DNA of 64,000 bases from an uncultured Eubacteriales bacterium (GTDB lineage: Bacteria; Bacillota; Clostridia; Peptostreptococcales; Anaerovoracaceae): contig ONJG01000001.1 in the NCBI GenBank assembly GCA_900318105.1, forward strand, positions 1 to 64,000. Reading direction: 5' to 3'. Numbering within the stretch: the stretch's first letter is position 1; each line of letters starts with the position of its first letter. Under the pieces are notes generated by a model. It worked only from the letters and a program-made list of their open reading frames with translations, was not told the DNA's origin and did not search any database. Positions 42,930 to 51,671 of this stretch are shown here, piece by piece. The position numbers and the translations under genes were made by a program.

Positions 42930-43723
42930 GCAAACTACTCAAATATGAGCTCCCGGCGATGGGACGCAAACTGCTCCCTCTGTACGTTGCATGGCTTGCA
43001 GCCTCCATACTTCTCGGATTCGGAGTGCGCGGTTTCGAAAGCGAATCGGATCTGCTGCCCGTCCTGACCATACTGCTCTATGTGGCAGTCACCGTGGCGG
43101 TATTCGTAATGTCCATCATATTGATAATACAGAGATACAGAACCAGCATGCTGGGAGACGAGGCATATTTCAACATGGTGCTTCCTGTAAGCATGAATGA
43201 GCATATAGCCAACAAAGGGCTTTCCGCTCTCATATGGATGAGTATATCGGCAGTGGCGTCGTTTATATCCATATTCCTGATACTGCTGTGCAGCGGGGCG
43301 TTGTTCGATGTTTTACCTGACTTCCTGGCAGGCATAAGGGAGATGATAGCAGAACTCGGACCTGAATGGGTTCTGGTAATTGTGGAAATATTCCTGCTCG
43401 GTATACTGAGCTCAGCCAAGAGCATACTGGCCATATATGCCGCAATTACGATAGGACATCAGGCCAAGGATCACACTACTCTGGCTTCGATAGGAGCATA
43501 TATCGGACTTTCCATGGCAGAAACAGCAGTGGGTAACATACTCGTACAAATCGGAATGATCGTCAATCTCGGGTTTGATGATTTCATTACTTATATGATG
43601 GCCCATAATTTTCTGTCGGCGCAGCTGATATTCCTGATATTATTCATCGTAGCCGCCGCTCTTGTAACAGCATACTTCTTCATCTGCAAATACTTCATGG
43701 AGAGGAAGCTCAATCTTAACTAA
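42923..43723 (+). CDS. ABC-2-type permease partner
   Basis: A 266-aa membrane protein with about six transmembrane helices and no recognised domain beyond the ABC-2-like layout. It overlaps the ATPase gene by 7 bp and is followed by a terminator. It probably exports or senses a cell-envelope-active compound with its ATPase (inference from GntR/YtrA context). Confidence 0.78.
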   Translation: MLGKLLKYELPAMGRKLLPLYVAWLAASILLGFGVRGFESESDLLPVLTILLYVAVTVAVFVMSIILIIQRYRTSMLGDEAYFNMVLPVSMNEHIANKGLSALIWMSISAVASFISIFLILLCSGALFDVLPDFLAGIREMIAELGPEWVLVIVEIFLLGILSSAKSILAIYAAITIGHQAKDHTTLASIGAYIGLSMAETAVGNILVQIGMIVNLGFDDFITYMMAHNFLSAQLIFLILFIVAAALVTAYFFICKYFMERKLNLN

Positions 43724-43730
43724 ATACAAA

Positions 43731-43766
43731 AAGAGGGTTCAGACGGATATGTCTGAACCCTCTTAA
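43731..43766 (+). terminator. Rho-independent terminator of the GntR-ABC operon
   Basis: A 14-bp perfect stem beginning AAGAGGGTTCAGAC with a GGATAT loop, followed by AAATT. The flanks allow function in both directions. Confidence 0.88.
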
Positions 43767-43775
43767 ATTGCTACT

Positions 43776-43976
43776 TTACATACAAGTATATCCTCCATCG
43801 ACCGGCACCATTATTCCTGTCACATATGAAGTCTTAGGTGATGCCAGGAATACTGCAGCTGTATCGAGTTCTCCTTCGTTGCCATATCTCTCCATTGGGA
43901 TCATGGTCTTGGCATTTGCCTGGAAGAAATCGCTGTCCAGGGTCTCTTCTGCAGGGTAAGCGGAGTTCCGGATGAG
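43776..43976 (-). pseudogene. Remnant of a short-chain dehydrogenase/reductase gene (C-terminus only)
   Basis: Reading the minus strand from about 43976 to the TAA at 43776 gives an intact SDR C-terminus: IPMERYGNEGEL, AAVFLASPKTSYVTG and a final PVDGGYTCM. Upstream the frame meets a stop and no Rossmann motif, catalytic Tyr-x3-Lys or start codon is found. About 75% of the gene is therefore missing. The flanking ~370 bp up to putP hold no gene, which fits a deletion or decay. Confidence 0.8.
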
Positions 43977-44357
43977 AATTTGTAAATATATAAGATGCCC
44001 TATTTAATACAAGCCAGAAGAGCGCGAATAAGAAGTGTGCAAAATGAATAATTATACAATTAACAGAGAATAAGAAGCTCGAGAAATTGATAATTCATTA
44101 ACGAAGAATGCCCGCCTTTTACAATTTCTTAAAGCAGCTTAATGCTCGAAAAGCTTGAAATTCCGTGACTTATACCCGAAATTAGAGCACCGTAACAGCT
44201 CGATTCAGTGTGAAGTATTTGTCAACACTACGTTGACTTATACTTAAAAAAGGCGGATAATATCTACATCAAATTGAAATCGTTGCCACACAAGATTATT
44301 AAGAAAAAGGTATTGATTTAAAGAAAGATTAGGCAACGATGGAAAAGGAGTTTTTTT
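43977..44357 (+). other. Non-coding region before putP with a short inverted repeat
   Basis: About 380 bp of A+T-rich DNA without a credible reading frame. GTCAAC-ACTAC-GTTGAC (44221-44237) is a 6-bp inverted repeat about 120 bp before putP and may be a regulator site. I could not trace the missing part of the SDR gene in it. Confidence 0.45.
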
Positions 44358-45872
44358 ATGAGTTCTGAAATGATTACTTTTATTCTCTACTTTGTGGCCT
44401 TGATGGGCGTAGTAATCTACTTCTATATCAAGGATAAACAAAGAAGCCAGGAGGATTACTTCCTCGGCGGACGTGCAATGGGACCTTGGGTAACAGCACT
44501 CTCCGCACAGGCATCCGACATGTCGGCATGGCTGCTGATGGGACTTCCGGGATCAATTCTTGCATTTGGTTTCGGACAGATGTGGATCGGTATCGGCCTT
44601 GCGGCAGGTACTGCAGCCAACTGGATACTCTGCGCAAGAAGGCTGAGAGTATTCTCGGAAGAGGCTGATGATTCCATCACCATCCCGCAGTTCCTCGCAA
44701 ACAGATTCGATGCAGACACAAAGACGCTGCAGGTCATCTGCGCGCTTATCTTCCTGTTTGCATACACCATCTATGTAGCATCCGCATTTGTTGCAGGTAC
44801 CACTGTGTTCAGCACACTGTTCCCGGGTATCTCCACAACACTTGCAATGGTGATTTTCGCTCTGCTGATCGTGTTCTACACAATCTTCGGAGGATTCACA
44901 GCTGTATGCTGGACTGACTTCTTCCAGGGCATGCTGATGATGATCGCTCTCATGGCAGTTCCTATCGCAGTAATTGCCACAGGCACAGAGCTTGATACAG
45001 CACTTCTCAGCAAGGTATATGAGTACACAGATGCAAGCGGAGCCGTGACTACATGCGACTTCGGAGGCGGATTATTCAGTGCAAGCTGGCAGGATATCGC
45101 AACGGGTCTTGCATGGGGCCTCGGTTACTTCGGTATGCCGCACATCATCGTAAGATTCATGTCGATCGAGAAGCCTTCAGAGATAAAGAAATCATCGACA
45201 ATCGCCATCGTATGGGTGCTTATTTCCCTCGGCTGTGCATGTCTCATCGCATACATGGGCAGAATGCTGGTAGCAGACGAGCTGCTCCCGACCGGAATGC
45301 AGAAACTGGTATTCATCACAATGGCAAGGAAATTCTTCCCGCCGGCACTTTCGGGACTGCTGCTCGCAGCTATAATCGCGGCTTCCGTATCGACAGCCGA
45401 CTCACAGCTGCTCGTAGCATCCAGTTCATTCACTGCTGACCTCTACACAAACTTCAAGAAGGACGTAAGTGAGAAGGAAGGCGTACTGGTAGGACGTATC
45501 GTTGTAGTTGTAATTGCAGTTATCGCTTATCTGATTGCATCTTCGAAGGGATCCGGAGCGCAGGCCATCATGAATCTGGTAGAGAACGCATGGGGCGCAT
45601 TCGGTGCTTCGTTCGGACCGGTTATTATCCTGTCGCTCTTCTGGAGAGAGTTCAACTACAAGGGCGCTATTGCAGGAATCATCGCAGGTTTCGTAGTCGA
45701 CCTCGGCTGGCTCTTCGGCGGACTTTCTGCATCGACAGGTGTTTATGAGCTCCTGCCCGGATTCATCTGCGGCATGATCGTTGCTTTCCTCGTAGCCAAG
45801 TTCACACCGACTCTTGACAAGGAAAGAGCAGTGTTCGACAAGTCCAGAGAAAGAGATGCAAAAGCTGCATAG
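44358..45872 (+). CDS. putP: Sodium/proline symporter PutP
   Basis: A 504-aa sodium:solute symporter (SSS family) with about 13 transmembrane helices. LGGRAMGPWVTALSAQASDMSAWLLMG near the N-terminus is typical of PutP and includes the sodium/proline site region; the overall length is as in E. coli PutP. GGAAAAGGAG precedes the ATG. Proline uptake would suit an amino-acid fermenter, and the PrdA-like gene 3 kb upstream hints at proline use. Confidence 0.88.
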   Translation: MSSEMITFILYFVALMGVVIYFYIKDKQRSQEDYFLGGRAMGPWVTALSAQASDMSAWLLMGLPGSILAFGFGQMWIGIGLAAGTAANWILCARRLRVFSEEADDSITIPQFLANRFDADTKTLQVICALIFLFAYTIYVASAFVAGTTVFSTLFPGISTTLAMVIFALLIVFYTIFGGFTAVCWTDFFQGMLMMIALMAVPIAVIATGTELDTALLSKVYEYTDASGAVTTCDFGGGLFSASWQDIATGLAWGLGYFGMPHIIVRFMSIEKPSEIKKSSTIAIVWVLISLGCACLIAYMGRMLVADELLPTGMQKLVFITMARKFFPPALSGLLLAAIIAASVSTADSQLLVASSSFTADLYTNFKKDVSEKEGVLVGRIVVVVIAVIAYLIASSKGSGAQAIMNLVENAWGAFGASFGPVIILSLFWREFNYKGAIAGIIAGFVVDLGWLFGGLSASTGVYELLPGFICGMIVAFLVAKFTPTLDKERAVFDKSRERDAKAA

Positions 45873-45913
45873 GCCGGCGCATCTTTGAGGGACAAAATTA
45901 AATAAGACACTTA

Positions 45914-45943
45914 AGAGCGGACTGAAAGGTCCGCTCTTTCTTT
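45914..45943 (+). terminator. Rho-independent terminator of putP
   Basis: Stem AGAGCGGAC / GTCCGCTCT with a TGAAAG loop, followed by TTCTTT. Confidence 0.9.
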
Positions 45944-46045
45944 AAGAATTGTTCAGATTTGTTTACGCGCGATCTCTAACAGCGTATTCTCTGAACTACA
46001 AAACAGTATCTATAAAACAGCTGACGACAGAAAGAAGTTACAGTG

Positions 46046-47341
46046 ATGAAAAAGAGAATACTAACATTGTTTATTGCGATTGCAGTGGTGTTTACGGCTG
46101 TTCCGTACACTTCATTTGCTGCATCGAAAATAAGCATTAATGACAAGGCGGTTGTCTACACACCGTCAAGTGATTACAGGAGCGGAGACTGCATTCTGAC
46201 GTCCAGCAGGAACATGATCAGAAGGGCAGCGATACTGAGGGGGTCCAAGGCGTGGTCCAAGATCACGAATGCGACACTCAGAAAGGATGCTACTATCTTC
46301 GGTCTGCTCTGGCACAATTTCTCTCATACGACAGACGGACTCTGCTACTCTGTTTCAATGAAGAAGTTCACGGGCAAGACAGAAAAGGAGAGAATCAGGG
46401 AGTTCGAGAGACTGATAAAAGAGCATCCGGAAGGCATAGTCGTCTGGGGCGCAAGATCATCCATCTTCGGTCAGCACGGTGTACTGCTGACGGGCGTTAA
46501 GAACGGAGTCCCGTATGTGGCAGACTCTGCGAACAATCTCGGAAGATACAATCACGGCATAGAGCCGTGGAGCAAGAGCACCATGTACAGCCCGCTCAGA
46601 TGCACGCAGTACTGGTACATCAAATCCGTAAGCCTGGGCAAGGGCAGAAAGGCTCCTGCAAAAGGCAAACCGCTGGCGCCTACATCAGCCGGCAACGTAA
46701 ACACAGCTTCAACGCTCAAGATAAGCGATGCGAGCAAACCTTCAAGCGTGACGGTAGGGAACGGATTTGTCCTGACCGGCGTGATTGAATCCAACTACAG
46801 AATTAAGGCCGTAACTGCCTCAATAGTCAACAGCAAGGGCAAGGCGGTAATTCAACAGTATGTAAAGCCGAACTCATGGAATTACAACTTGTCGGGAGTG
46901 GATCCGAAAATCAGATTCGGTACGCTGTCCGCCGGCACATACAGATACAAGGTGGTCGCATCGGATGAGAAAAAGACAGCGACGCTTATCGACAAGACAT
47001 TCAAGGTAGTTCCAAAGAAAGCTGCCGCAAAGTCGACTCTTGCGATTAAATCGTACAATGTACCGACAAAGGTTAAAAAAGGATCACCTTTCTACATGAA
47101 AGGCATAATCACATCCAACAAGACCATAACAATGGGTACCTGCCAGATACTTAACTCAAAGGGAAAGGTAGTGCTCAGTGCAGGGACAAGCAACAATTCA
47201 AAGAAGTATGATATCTACAAAAAGCTTGATACCAAGATTAAGTTCGGCAAGCTTGCAAAGGGAACATATACGTACAAGATAATTGCGAGGGACAGTTCTC
47301 AGACGAAGACCCTTGTAAGCAGGAAGTTTACAGTAGTGTAA
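46046..47341 (+). CDS. Secreted C39-like cysteine-protease-fold protein with two Ig-like repeats
   Basis: A 431-aa exported protein. The signal peptide (residues 1-25) ends near FAA-SK. A papain/C39-like domain follows: Cys49 in SGDCIL, His144 in FGQHGVLLTG and Asp160 in VADSANN form a plausible catalytic triad. The C-terminal ~210 residues contain two ~95-aa beta-sandwich repeats, each ending FG-LSAGTYRYKV or FG-LAKGTYTYKI. It may be a cell-surface peptidase or amidase, possibly wall-bound through its basic repeats. No LPxTG motif. The ATG at 46046 is preceded by a purine-rich AGAAAGAAG; a GTG lies directly before it. Confidence 0.68.
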   Translation: MKKRILTLFIAIAVVFTAVPYTSFAASKISINDKAVVYTPSSDYRSGDCILTSSRNMIRRAAILRGSKAWSKITNATLRKDATIFGLLWHNFSHTTDGLCYSVSMKKFTGKTEKERIREFERLIKEHPEGIVVWGARSSIFGQHGVLLTGVKNGVPYVADSANNLGRYNHGIEPWSKSTMYSPLRCTQYWYIKSVSLGKGRKAPAKGKPLAPTSAGNVNTASTLKISDASKPSSVTVGNGFVLTGVIESNYRIKAVTASIVNSKGKAVIQQYVKPNSWNYNLSGVDPKIRFGTLSAGTYRYKVVASDEKKTATLIDKTFKVVPKKAAAKSTLAIKSYNVPTKVKKGSPFYMKGIITSNKTITMGTCQILNSKGKVVLSAGTSNNSKKYDIYKKLDTKIKFGKLAKGTYTYKIIARDSSQTKTLVSRKFTVV

Positions 47342-47385
47342 AGCAAAATCATTTTCTCAAAACTCACATAAACGGGAAACCGGTC

Positions 47386-47416
47386 AAAAGGCCCGCTGAT
47401 TATCAGCAGGCCTTTT
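47386..47416 (+). terminator. Bidirectional terminator between the C39-like and DUF1015 genes
   Basis: Long palindrome AAAAGGCC / GGCCTTTT enclosing GCTGAT / ATCAGC, between convergent genes. Confidence 0.9.
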
Positions 47417-47460
47417 GATTTGAATTGATTATTACATTCAGATTTGCTTACGCACAAAAC

Positions 47461-48777
47461 CTATTTGTTTTTTGCGATATAGCGGGATTCGATATAGTAT
47501 CTCTTTTCGTTTGCCTCTCCCATGGAGAATGTCTTCCTAGGAAGTGCGCCATCGGCTGCAACTGCAGGGAAGAGCATGAACTTGTCCATTGCAGGAAGCA
47601 GGAATCCGGCATTGCCTTCCTTGGCGGAGAGTCTCTCAACCACGTCTGCACCGTGGATATAGTCGATCTCACAGCATTTTTCTTCCTTTACCATGATATC
47701 GAGTGCCTGCTGCAGGCATCCGACTTCGAGTTTGTTCTCAGGACCCTCAACTATGATTTTGCCTTTGCCGCTTGCTGTCATGCATGGAATCTCAAATGCG
47801 CCTGCCGGTGCGGCAGCATCCGCTGCTGCGAGATAGGCCTTTCCGTTGTTCTTATCGAGGAGCTCAACAGTGTGGGCCACGAGCTCGTCTCCGGACTGGC
47901 CGTTGCTTGCGAAGATTACTCTGTGAATCGGCTCGAATACTATGCCGTCATCGTGGATGTTTTCGATTTCGCAGAGTGCGTATCTTGCAGGGTGATTTTC
48001 AATCTCTTCAGGCGAGAGATCCTTTTTGATATTCTCCCAGGCAGTCTTTGCGGTTGCCAGTGAGTGGTTGCCGTCTCCCATGGCCTGGAAGATGACATTT
48101 CCTGCGCCGTATTTGGCTTCGGCCTTATCGTAGAGAACGGAAAGTGCATCCTGCATGCCCTTGAGATCGGCCTCCTTGATGAACGTGCCTGTGATATGGC
48201 CGCCATTCATCATGAGGTCTGTGTCGTATATGACTTCTCCCGGCTGATTGACCAGCGGCTCGATGACTGTCTTATCCGGATCATCGATGAGAATGAGAAT
48301 GTGAGGCATCTCGATGGGAGCGTCTCCTCTGATTCTCAGGCGAGGCGGTATACGTTCAACCACGGTACCTTCGGTTGCCCTTGTGAGGGATGTGGATCCT
48401 TTGTTGAAGTCATATGCCTCGAGGTCTGTTGCGATTACAAGACCGAGCCTTGTGCGTCCCTCAGCGGTTCTCTTTATGAGCATGCAACCGGGCGCCATCG
48501 TTCTGAGTGTGCCGTCAGCAAGGTATTTGTCCATTGTTGCGCGGACGTCCTTAATCCTCTCGGCTTCACCCGGTTTTTCGAGATAAAGCTCGGGAAGCAT
48601 GAGACGAAGCGTGGATGGTGAATCGCCGACTATGCTTTCTACCTCTTCCCAATACTCAGGTTCAGATGTGAACTGGTCGCAGGCGACTACAGCCCATTTG
48701 TAATAATCGGTTCCTTCTTTCGGAAGCATAATTTCAGGAATATGCAGACCGAATTTGCTCCAATCGTAAGTTGCCAT
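47461..48777 (-). CDS. DUF1015-family protein
   Basis: A 438-aa cytoplasmic protein of the DUF1015 family, common in Clostridia. VVACDQFTSEPEYWEEVE near residue 30, the RIRGDAPIEMPHILILIDDP stretch, and GDGNHSLATAKTAWE near 235 are its conserved blocks. The biochemical function is unknown; the GDGNHS block suggests a nucleotide- or kinase-like site. It stands alone and divergent from an aminotransferase gene. Confidence 0.82.
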   Translation of the reverse strand: MATYDWSKFGLHIPEIMLPKEGTDYYKWAVVACDQFTSEPEYWEEVESIVGDSPSTLRLMLPELYLEKPGEAERIKDVRATMDKYLADGTLRTMAPGCMLIKRTAEGRTRLGLVIATDLEAYDFNKGSTSLTRATEGTVVERIPPRLRIRGDAPIEMPHILILIDDPDKTVIEPLVNQPGEVIYDTDLMMNGGHITGTFIKEADLKGMQDALSVLYDKAEAKYGAGNVIFQAMGDGNHSLATAKTAWENIKKDLSPEEIENHPARYALCEIENIHDDGIVFEPIHRVIFASNGQSGDELVAHTVELLDKNNGKAYLAAADAAAPAGAFEIPCMTASGKGKIIVEGPENKLEVGCLQQALDIMVKEEKCCEIDYIHGADVVERLSAKEGNAGFLLPAMDKFMLFPAVAADGALPRKTFSMGEANEKRYYIESRYIAKNK

Positions 48778-48974
48778 TTGATGTCCTCCGTTTTCATTTA
48801 TTTATGTAATCTGCAGACCTAAAAAATTGTGTGGTTTGCAATACAATTATCTGATAAAAAACGAGTAAATGCAAGATTGAAGTGGTACAATAACAATAGA
48901 AAAGGGCAATATCGCCTTGTTATTGGGACAAGTATCAGACAAACTAAATTCCCTTTTTATAGGAGGTAATACCT

Positions 48975-50165
48975 ATGATCGCAAAAAGCATGAAGCCTTT
49001 TGTTGAAGGTGGTTCCGCCATCAGAAAGATGTTTGAGGAAGGCAAGCTAATGGCCAAGGAACGCGGCGCAGAAAACGTTTATGACTACAGTGTCGGCAAT
49101 CCTTCACCGCATCCGCCCATGGAGGTCTATCAGGCACTTGAGTACCTCAGCACCAAAATGGATCCGCATTATGTGTTCGCCTATCCATCCAATGCAGGAT
49201 ATGAATCTACCAGGCAGGCGGTTGCCGATGATCTGAACGAGAGATTCGGGGATCACTTCGATATGGAGAGCATAATCATGACGGCCGGTGCCGGCTATGC
49301 CATCAATATCATAATGAAATGTCTGCTCGATCCCGGAGATAAAATCGCTGTATTTGCCCCTTATTTTGTGGAATATGCAAACTGGGCCAGGAACTTTTTT
49401 GCAGATACAGTTGTAGTCCCGCCTAATGAAAAGAAAGGCTTTGAGCCGGATGCCGCAGAACTTAAAAAGGTCCTCGATCCGAGTGTCAAAGCGGTCATTA
49501 TAAACAATCCGAACAACCCGACCGGAGCAATCTATTCCAGAGAATCCCTCGAGGCAGTAGCAGATGTCCTCAGAGAGGCCGAAAAGGAATTCGGCCATCC
49601 TATATATATCATTTCCGACGAACCGTACAGAGAACTCGTATACGTGGATAAAAAGGTAGAATTCCTGCCTGATATTTACGATGACACGATCATCGCATAT
49701 TCGTGGTCAAAGTCTCTGTCCATGCCGGGCGCACGTATAGGATATGCGGCCGTTCCGAGAAAGGCATCGGGCTCCGAAGAGCTTCGCGAAGCTCTTGTGG
49801 CCTCCTGCAGAGTGCTCGGCGCCAACAACGCATCGACGCTGGCGGAGATAATCGTTGAAAGATCTCTTAAATCCACGATAGATCTCAGCTTCTACTACAG
49901 AAATGCAAAGGACCTGTACAGGATAGTGACAGAGGCCGGATTTGAAGCCATACTTCCGCAGGGCGCATTCTATCTCTGGTTTAAATCACCTGTGGAAAAT
50001 GAGATGGAATTTATCGAGGCTGCCAAGGAAGAAGGGCTGCTGCTCGTTCCGGGCAGGTCGTTCTGCTCACCGGGCTGGGTAAGAGCGTCCTTCTGCGGAT
50101 CTCACAAGATGATACTGAGATCCGAAGAGGCATTTAAGAAAGTCGGAAAGAAATATTTCGGCTAA
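48975..50165 (+). CDS. Class I pyridoxal-phosphate aminotransferase (aspartate aminotransferase-like)
   Basis: A 396-aa fold-type I aminotransferase. The PLP lysine is Lys246 in YSWSKSLSMPGARIGY; NNPNNPTGA and the C-terminal arginine region (PGWVRASFCGS) fit the AspC/AlaT group. The substrate cannot be fixed; aspartate, alanine or aromatic amino acids are possible. A TATAGGAGGTAAT site precedes the ATG, and a CTTGT/ACAAG inverted repeat (about 48916-48931) lies in the upstream gap. Confidence 0.85.
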   Translation: MIAKSMKPFVEGGSAIRKMFEEGKLMAKERGAENVYDYSVGNPSPHPPMEVYQALEYLSTKMDPHYVFAYPSNAGYESTRQAVADDLNERFGDHFDMESIIMTAGAGYAINIIMKCLLDPGDKIAVFAPYFVEYANWARNFFADTVVVPPNEKKGFEPDAAELKKVLDPSVKAVIINNPNNPTGAIYSRESLEAVADVLREAEKEFGHPIYIISDEPYRELVYVDKKVEFLPDIYDDTIIAYSWSKSLSMPGARIGYAAVPRKASGSEELREALVASCRVLGANNASTLAEIIVERSLKSTIDLSFYYRNAKDLYRIVTEAGFEAILPQGAFYLWFKSPVENEMEFIEAAKEEGLLLVPGRSFCSPGWVRASFCGSHKMILRSEEAFKKVGKKYFG

Positions 50166-50200
50166 ATTAAATGACAGATAAATAACTTATTCATATAAAA

Positions 50201-50233
50201 AGAACCGGAGTGTAACAGCTTCGGTTCTTTTTT
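50201..50233 (+). terminator. Rho-independent terminator of the aminotransferase gene
   Basis: Stem AGAACCGGAG / CTTCGGTTCT (one G-U pair) with a TGTAACAG-like loop, followed by TTTTTT. Confidence 0.88.
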
Positions 50234-50239
50234 ATAAAG

Positions 50240-50416
50240 TCACGTATCAGACCTATATCATGGTTTCGATACGTGATGTATTTCTGCAATTCTATTACAT
50301 TTGTAAAGCATACTTTACATATAGAACACGAAATGTAAAGCTGACTTTACATATAAGCCATTCTTCCAACAAAAACATCACGTACCCGGCATGAAACAGT
50401 GCTTAGATACGTGATG
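50240..50416. repeat. Cluster of palindromes between convergent aminotransferase and buk genes
   Basis: Four copies of the word ATCACGTA in alternating orientation form two large hairpins: 50240-50248 with 50268-50276, and 50376-50384 with 50408-50416. Between them are two copies of TGTAAAGC-N2-ACTTTACATA (50302-50321 and 50334-50353), each itself palindromic. The right-hand hairpin, read on the minus strand, is followed by TTTTTG and should terminate buk. Confidence 0.8.
50376..50416 (-). terminator. Rho-independent terminator of buk
   Basis: On the minus strand CATCACGTA pairs with TACGTGATG across a 23-nt loop and is followed by TTTTTGTTGG. Confidence 0.75.
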
Positions 50417-50425
50417 CTTTGCGTC

Positions 50426-51538
50426 TTAGAAAATGCGGAGGCGTTCTTCGGCAGAAGCGGCGATCTCTCCGAAGTCCTGGAGCTTTTCTTCTCCTCTGAG
50501 GACTCTGAGGCAGCCGGCCGCGAGGGCTTCCATTTCGAATTCTCCCGGCATAATCTCGACAGGGCAGATGAATTCGACATGCTCTTTGATGTAGTTTGAG
50601 ACATAGTCTGAATAGGCAATTCCGCCAGTGAGTATGATGCGGTCGACCTTTCCCGATACCGTGGCAGCGAGCTTTGATATGTCCTTGGCCACGCTGAGCG
50701 CCATGGCTTCATAAACTATTGAGGCGTGTTTGTCGCCGTTTTTCATGCGCTCTTCAACTTCCTGTGCACTGGCGGTTCCGAGATGGGCTTTAAGTCCGCC
50801 GTTGCCGTGGAAGAGTTTCATGGCTTCCTTATATGTGTATTTGCCGCTGTAGCAAAGATCCACAAGTCTCTTGGCGCTGACTCCGCCTCCGCGCTCCGGA
50901 GTGAAGTTGCCTTCGTCGTCATTGACGCTGTCTATGTTTACTCCGTCCTTATAGAGCCTGACAGAGCTTCCGCCTCCGAGGTGAGCTACGATGAATGTGC
51001 ATTCTTCGAAGCTGCGGCCGAGTTTTTCTTCGGCGCATTTAATGGCCATCGCCCTGGTGTTTAGGGTATGTCCGACGGTGAAGTGGGGGAGCTCCGGAAC
51101 TCCGCTTACCCTGCAGAGCGGAATCTTCTCATCCGTTCCTATAGCATCATAGATGCATACCGGAATGCCTTTTGTATTATGGAGCTCGTAAGCTATCATG
51201 CTTCCGATAAGTGATGGGTGTTTTGCGAGGTCCTCGGGCCTGGTCAGAAAATCTATCATGGCCTGATCGATTCCTATGGCGCCATGAGGGCAGGGCACGA
51301 TGTTTCCGCCCCTGGATACGGCGGCGGTCAGAGTATCCACGCCTATGCCGTTGTTTTCGAGTGATTCGAAAATCTTATCCCTTCTGAAATCAAACTGTTC
51401 GGTTACGTCACCAAATGGAGCGAGCTCTTCTGTGCTGTGTCTGATAGTATCGTTAAAAACTTCTTTATCGTCGTCATATACTGCTATCTTGCTGGAAGTT
51501 GAACCAAGGTTCATTACAAGAATTCTTTCTGTCCCCAT
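50426..51538 (-). CDS. buk: Butyrate kinase
   Basis: A 370-aa acetate/butyrate-kinase-fold enzyme that makes ATP from butyryl phosphate. The N-terminal ILVMNLGSTSSKIAVY, the VAHLGGGSSV block and FHGNGGLKAHLGT are characteristic of Buk and not of the ~400-aa AckA. The partner phosphate butyryltransferase (ptb) is not adjacent. It may also act on branched-chain acyl phosphates from amino-acid fermentation. Divergent or convergent neighbours indicate a single-gene unit. Confidence 0.9.
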   Translation of the reverse strand: MGTERILVMNLGSTSSKIAVYDDDKEVFNDTIRHSTEELAPFGDVTEQFDFRRDKIFESLENNGIGVDTLTAAVSRGGNIVPCPHGAIGIDQAMIDFLTRPEDLAKHPSLIGSMIAYELHNTKGIPVCIYDAIGTDEKIPLCRVSGVPELPHFTVGHTLNTRAMAIKCAEEKLGRSFEECTFIVAHLGGGSSVRLYKDGVNIDSVNDDEGNFTPERGGGVSAKRLVDLCYSGKYTYKEAMKLFHGNGGLKAHLGTASAQEVEERMKNGDKHASIVYEAMALSVAKDISKLAATVSGKVDRIILTGGIAYSDYVSNYIKEHVEFICPVEIMPGEFEMEALAAGCLRVLRGEEKLQDFGEIAASAEERLRIF

Positions 51539-51609
51539 CTGAAATCCTTTCTTTTAATTATCTGACATTAATAATTACGCATGTATTCTATCATAAATCG
51601 GTATAAAAA

Positions 51610-51637
51610 GAGTGAGTTGCATCGGGGCAACTCACTC
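51610..51637 (-). terminator. Rho-independent terminator of the uracil permease gene
   Basis: Eleven-bp stem GAGTGAGTTGC / GCAACTCACTC; on the minus strand it is followed by TTTTTAT. Confidence 0.9.
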
Positions 51638-51671
51638 AGTCCGGTATTACTCTTTTGCTTTATAATACGCA

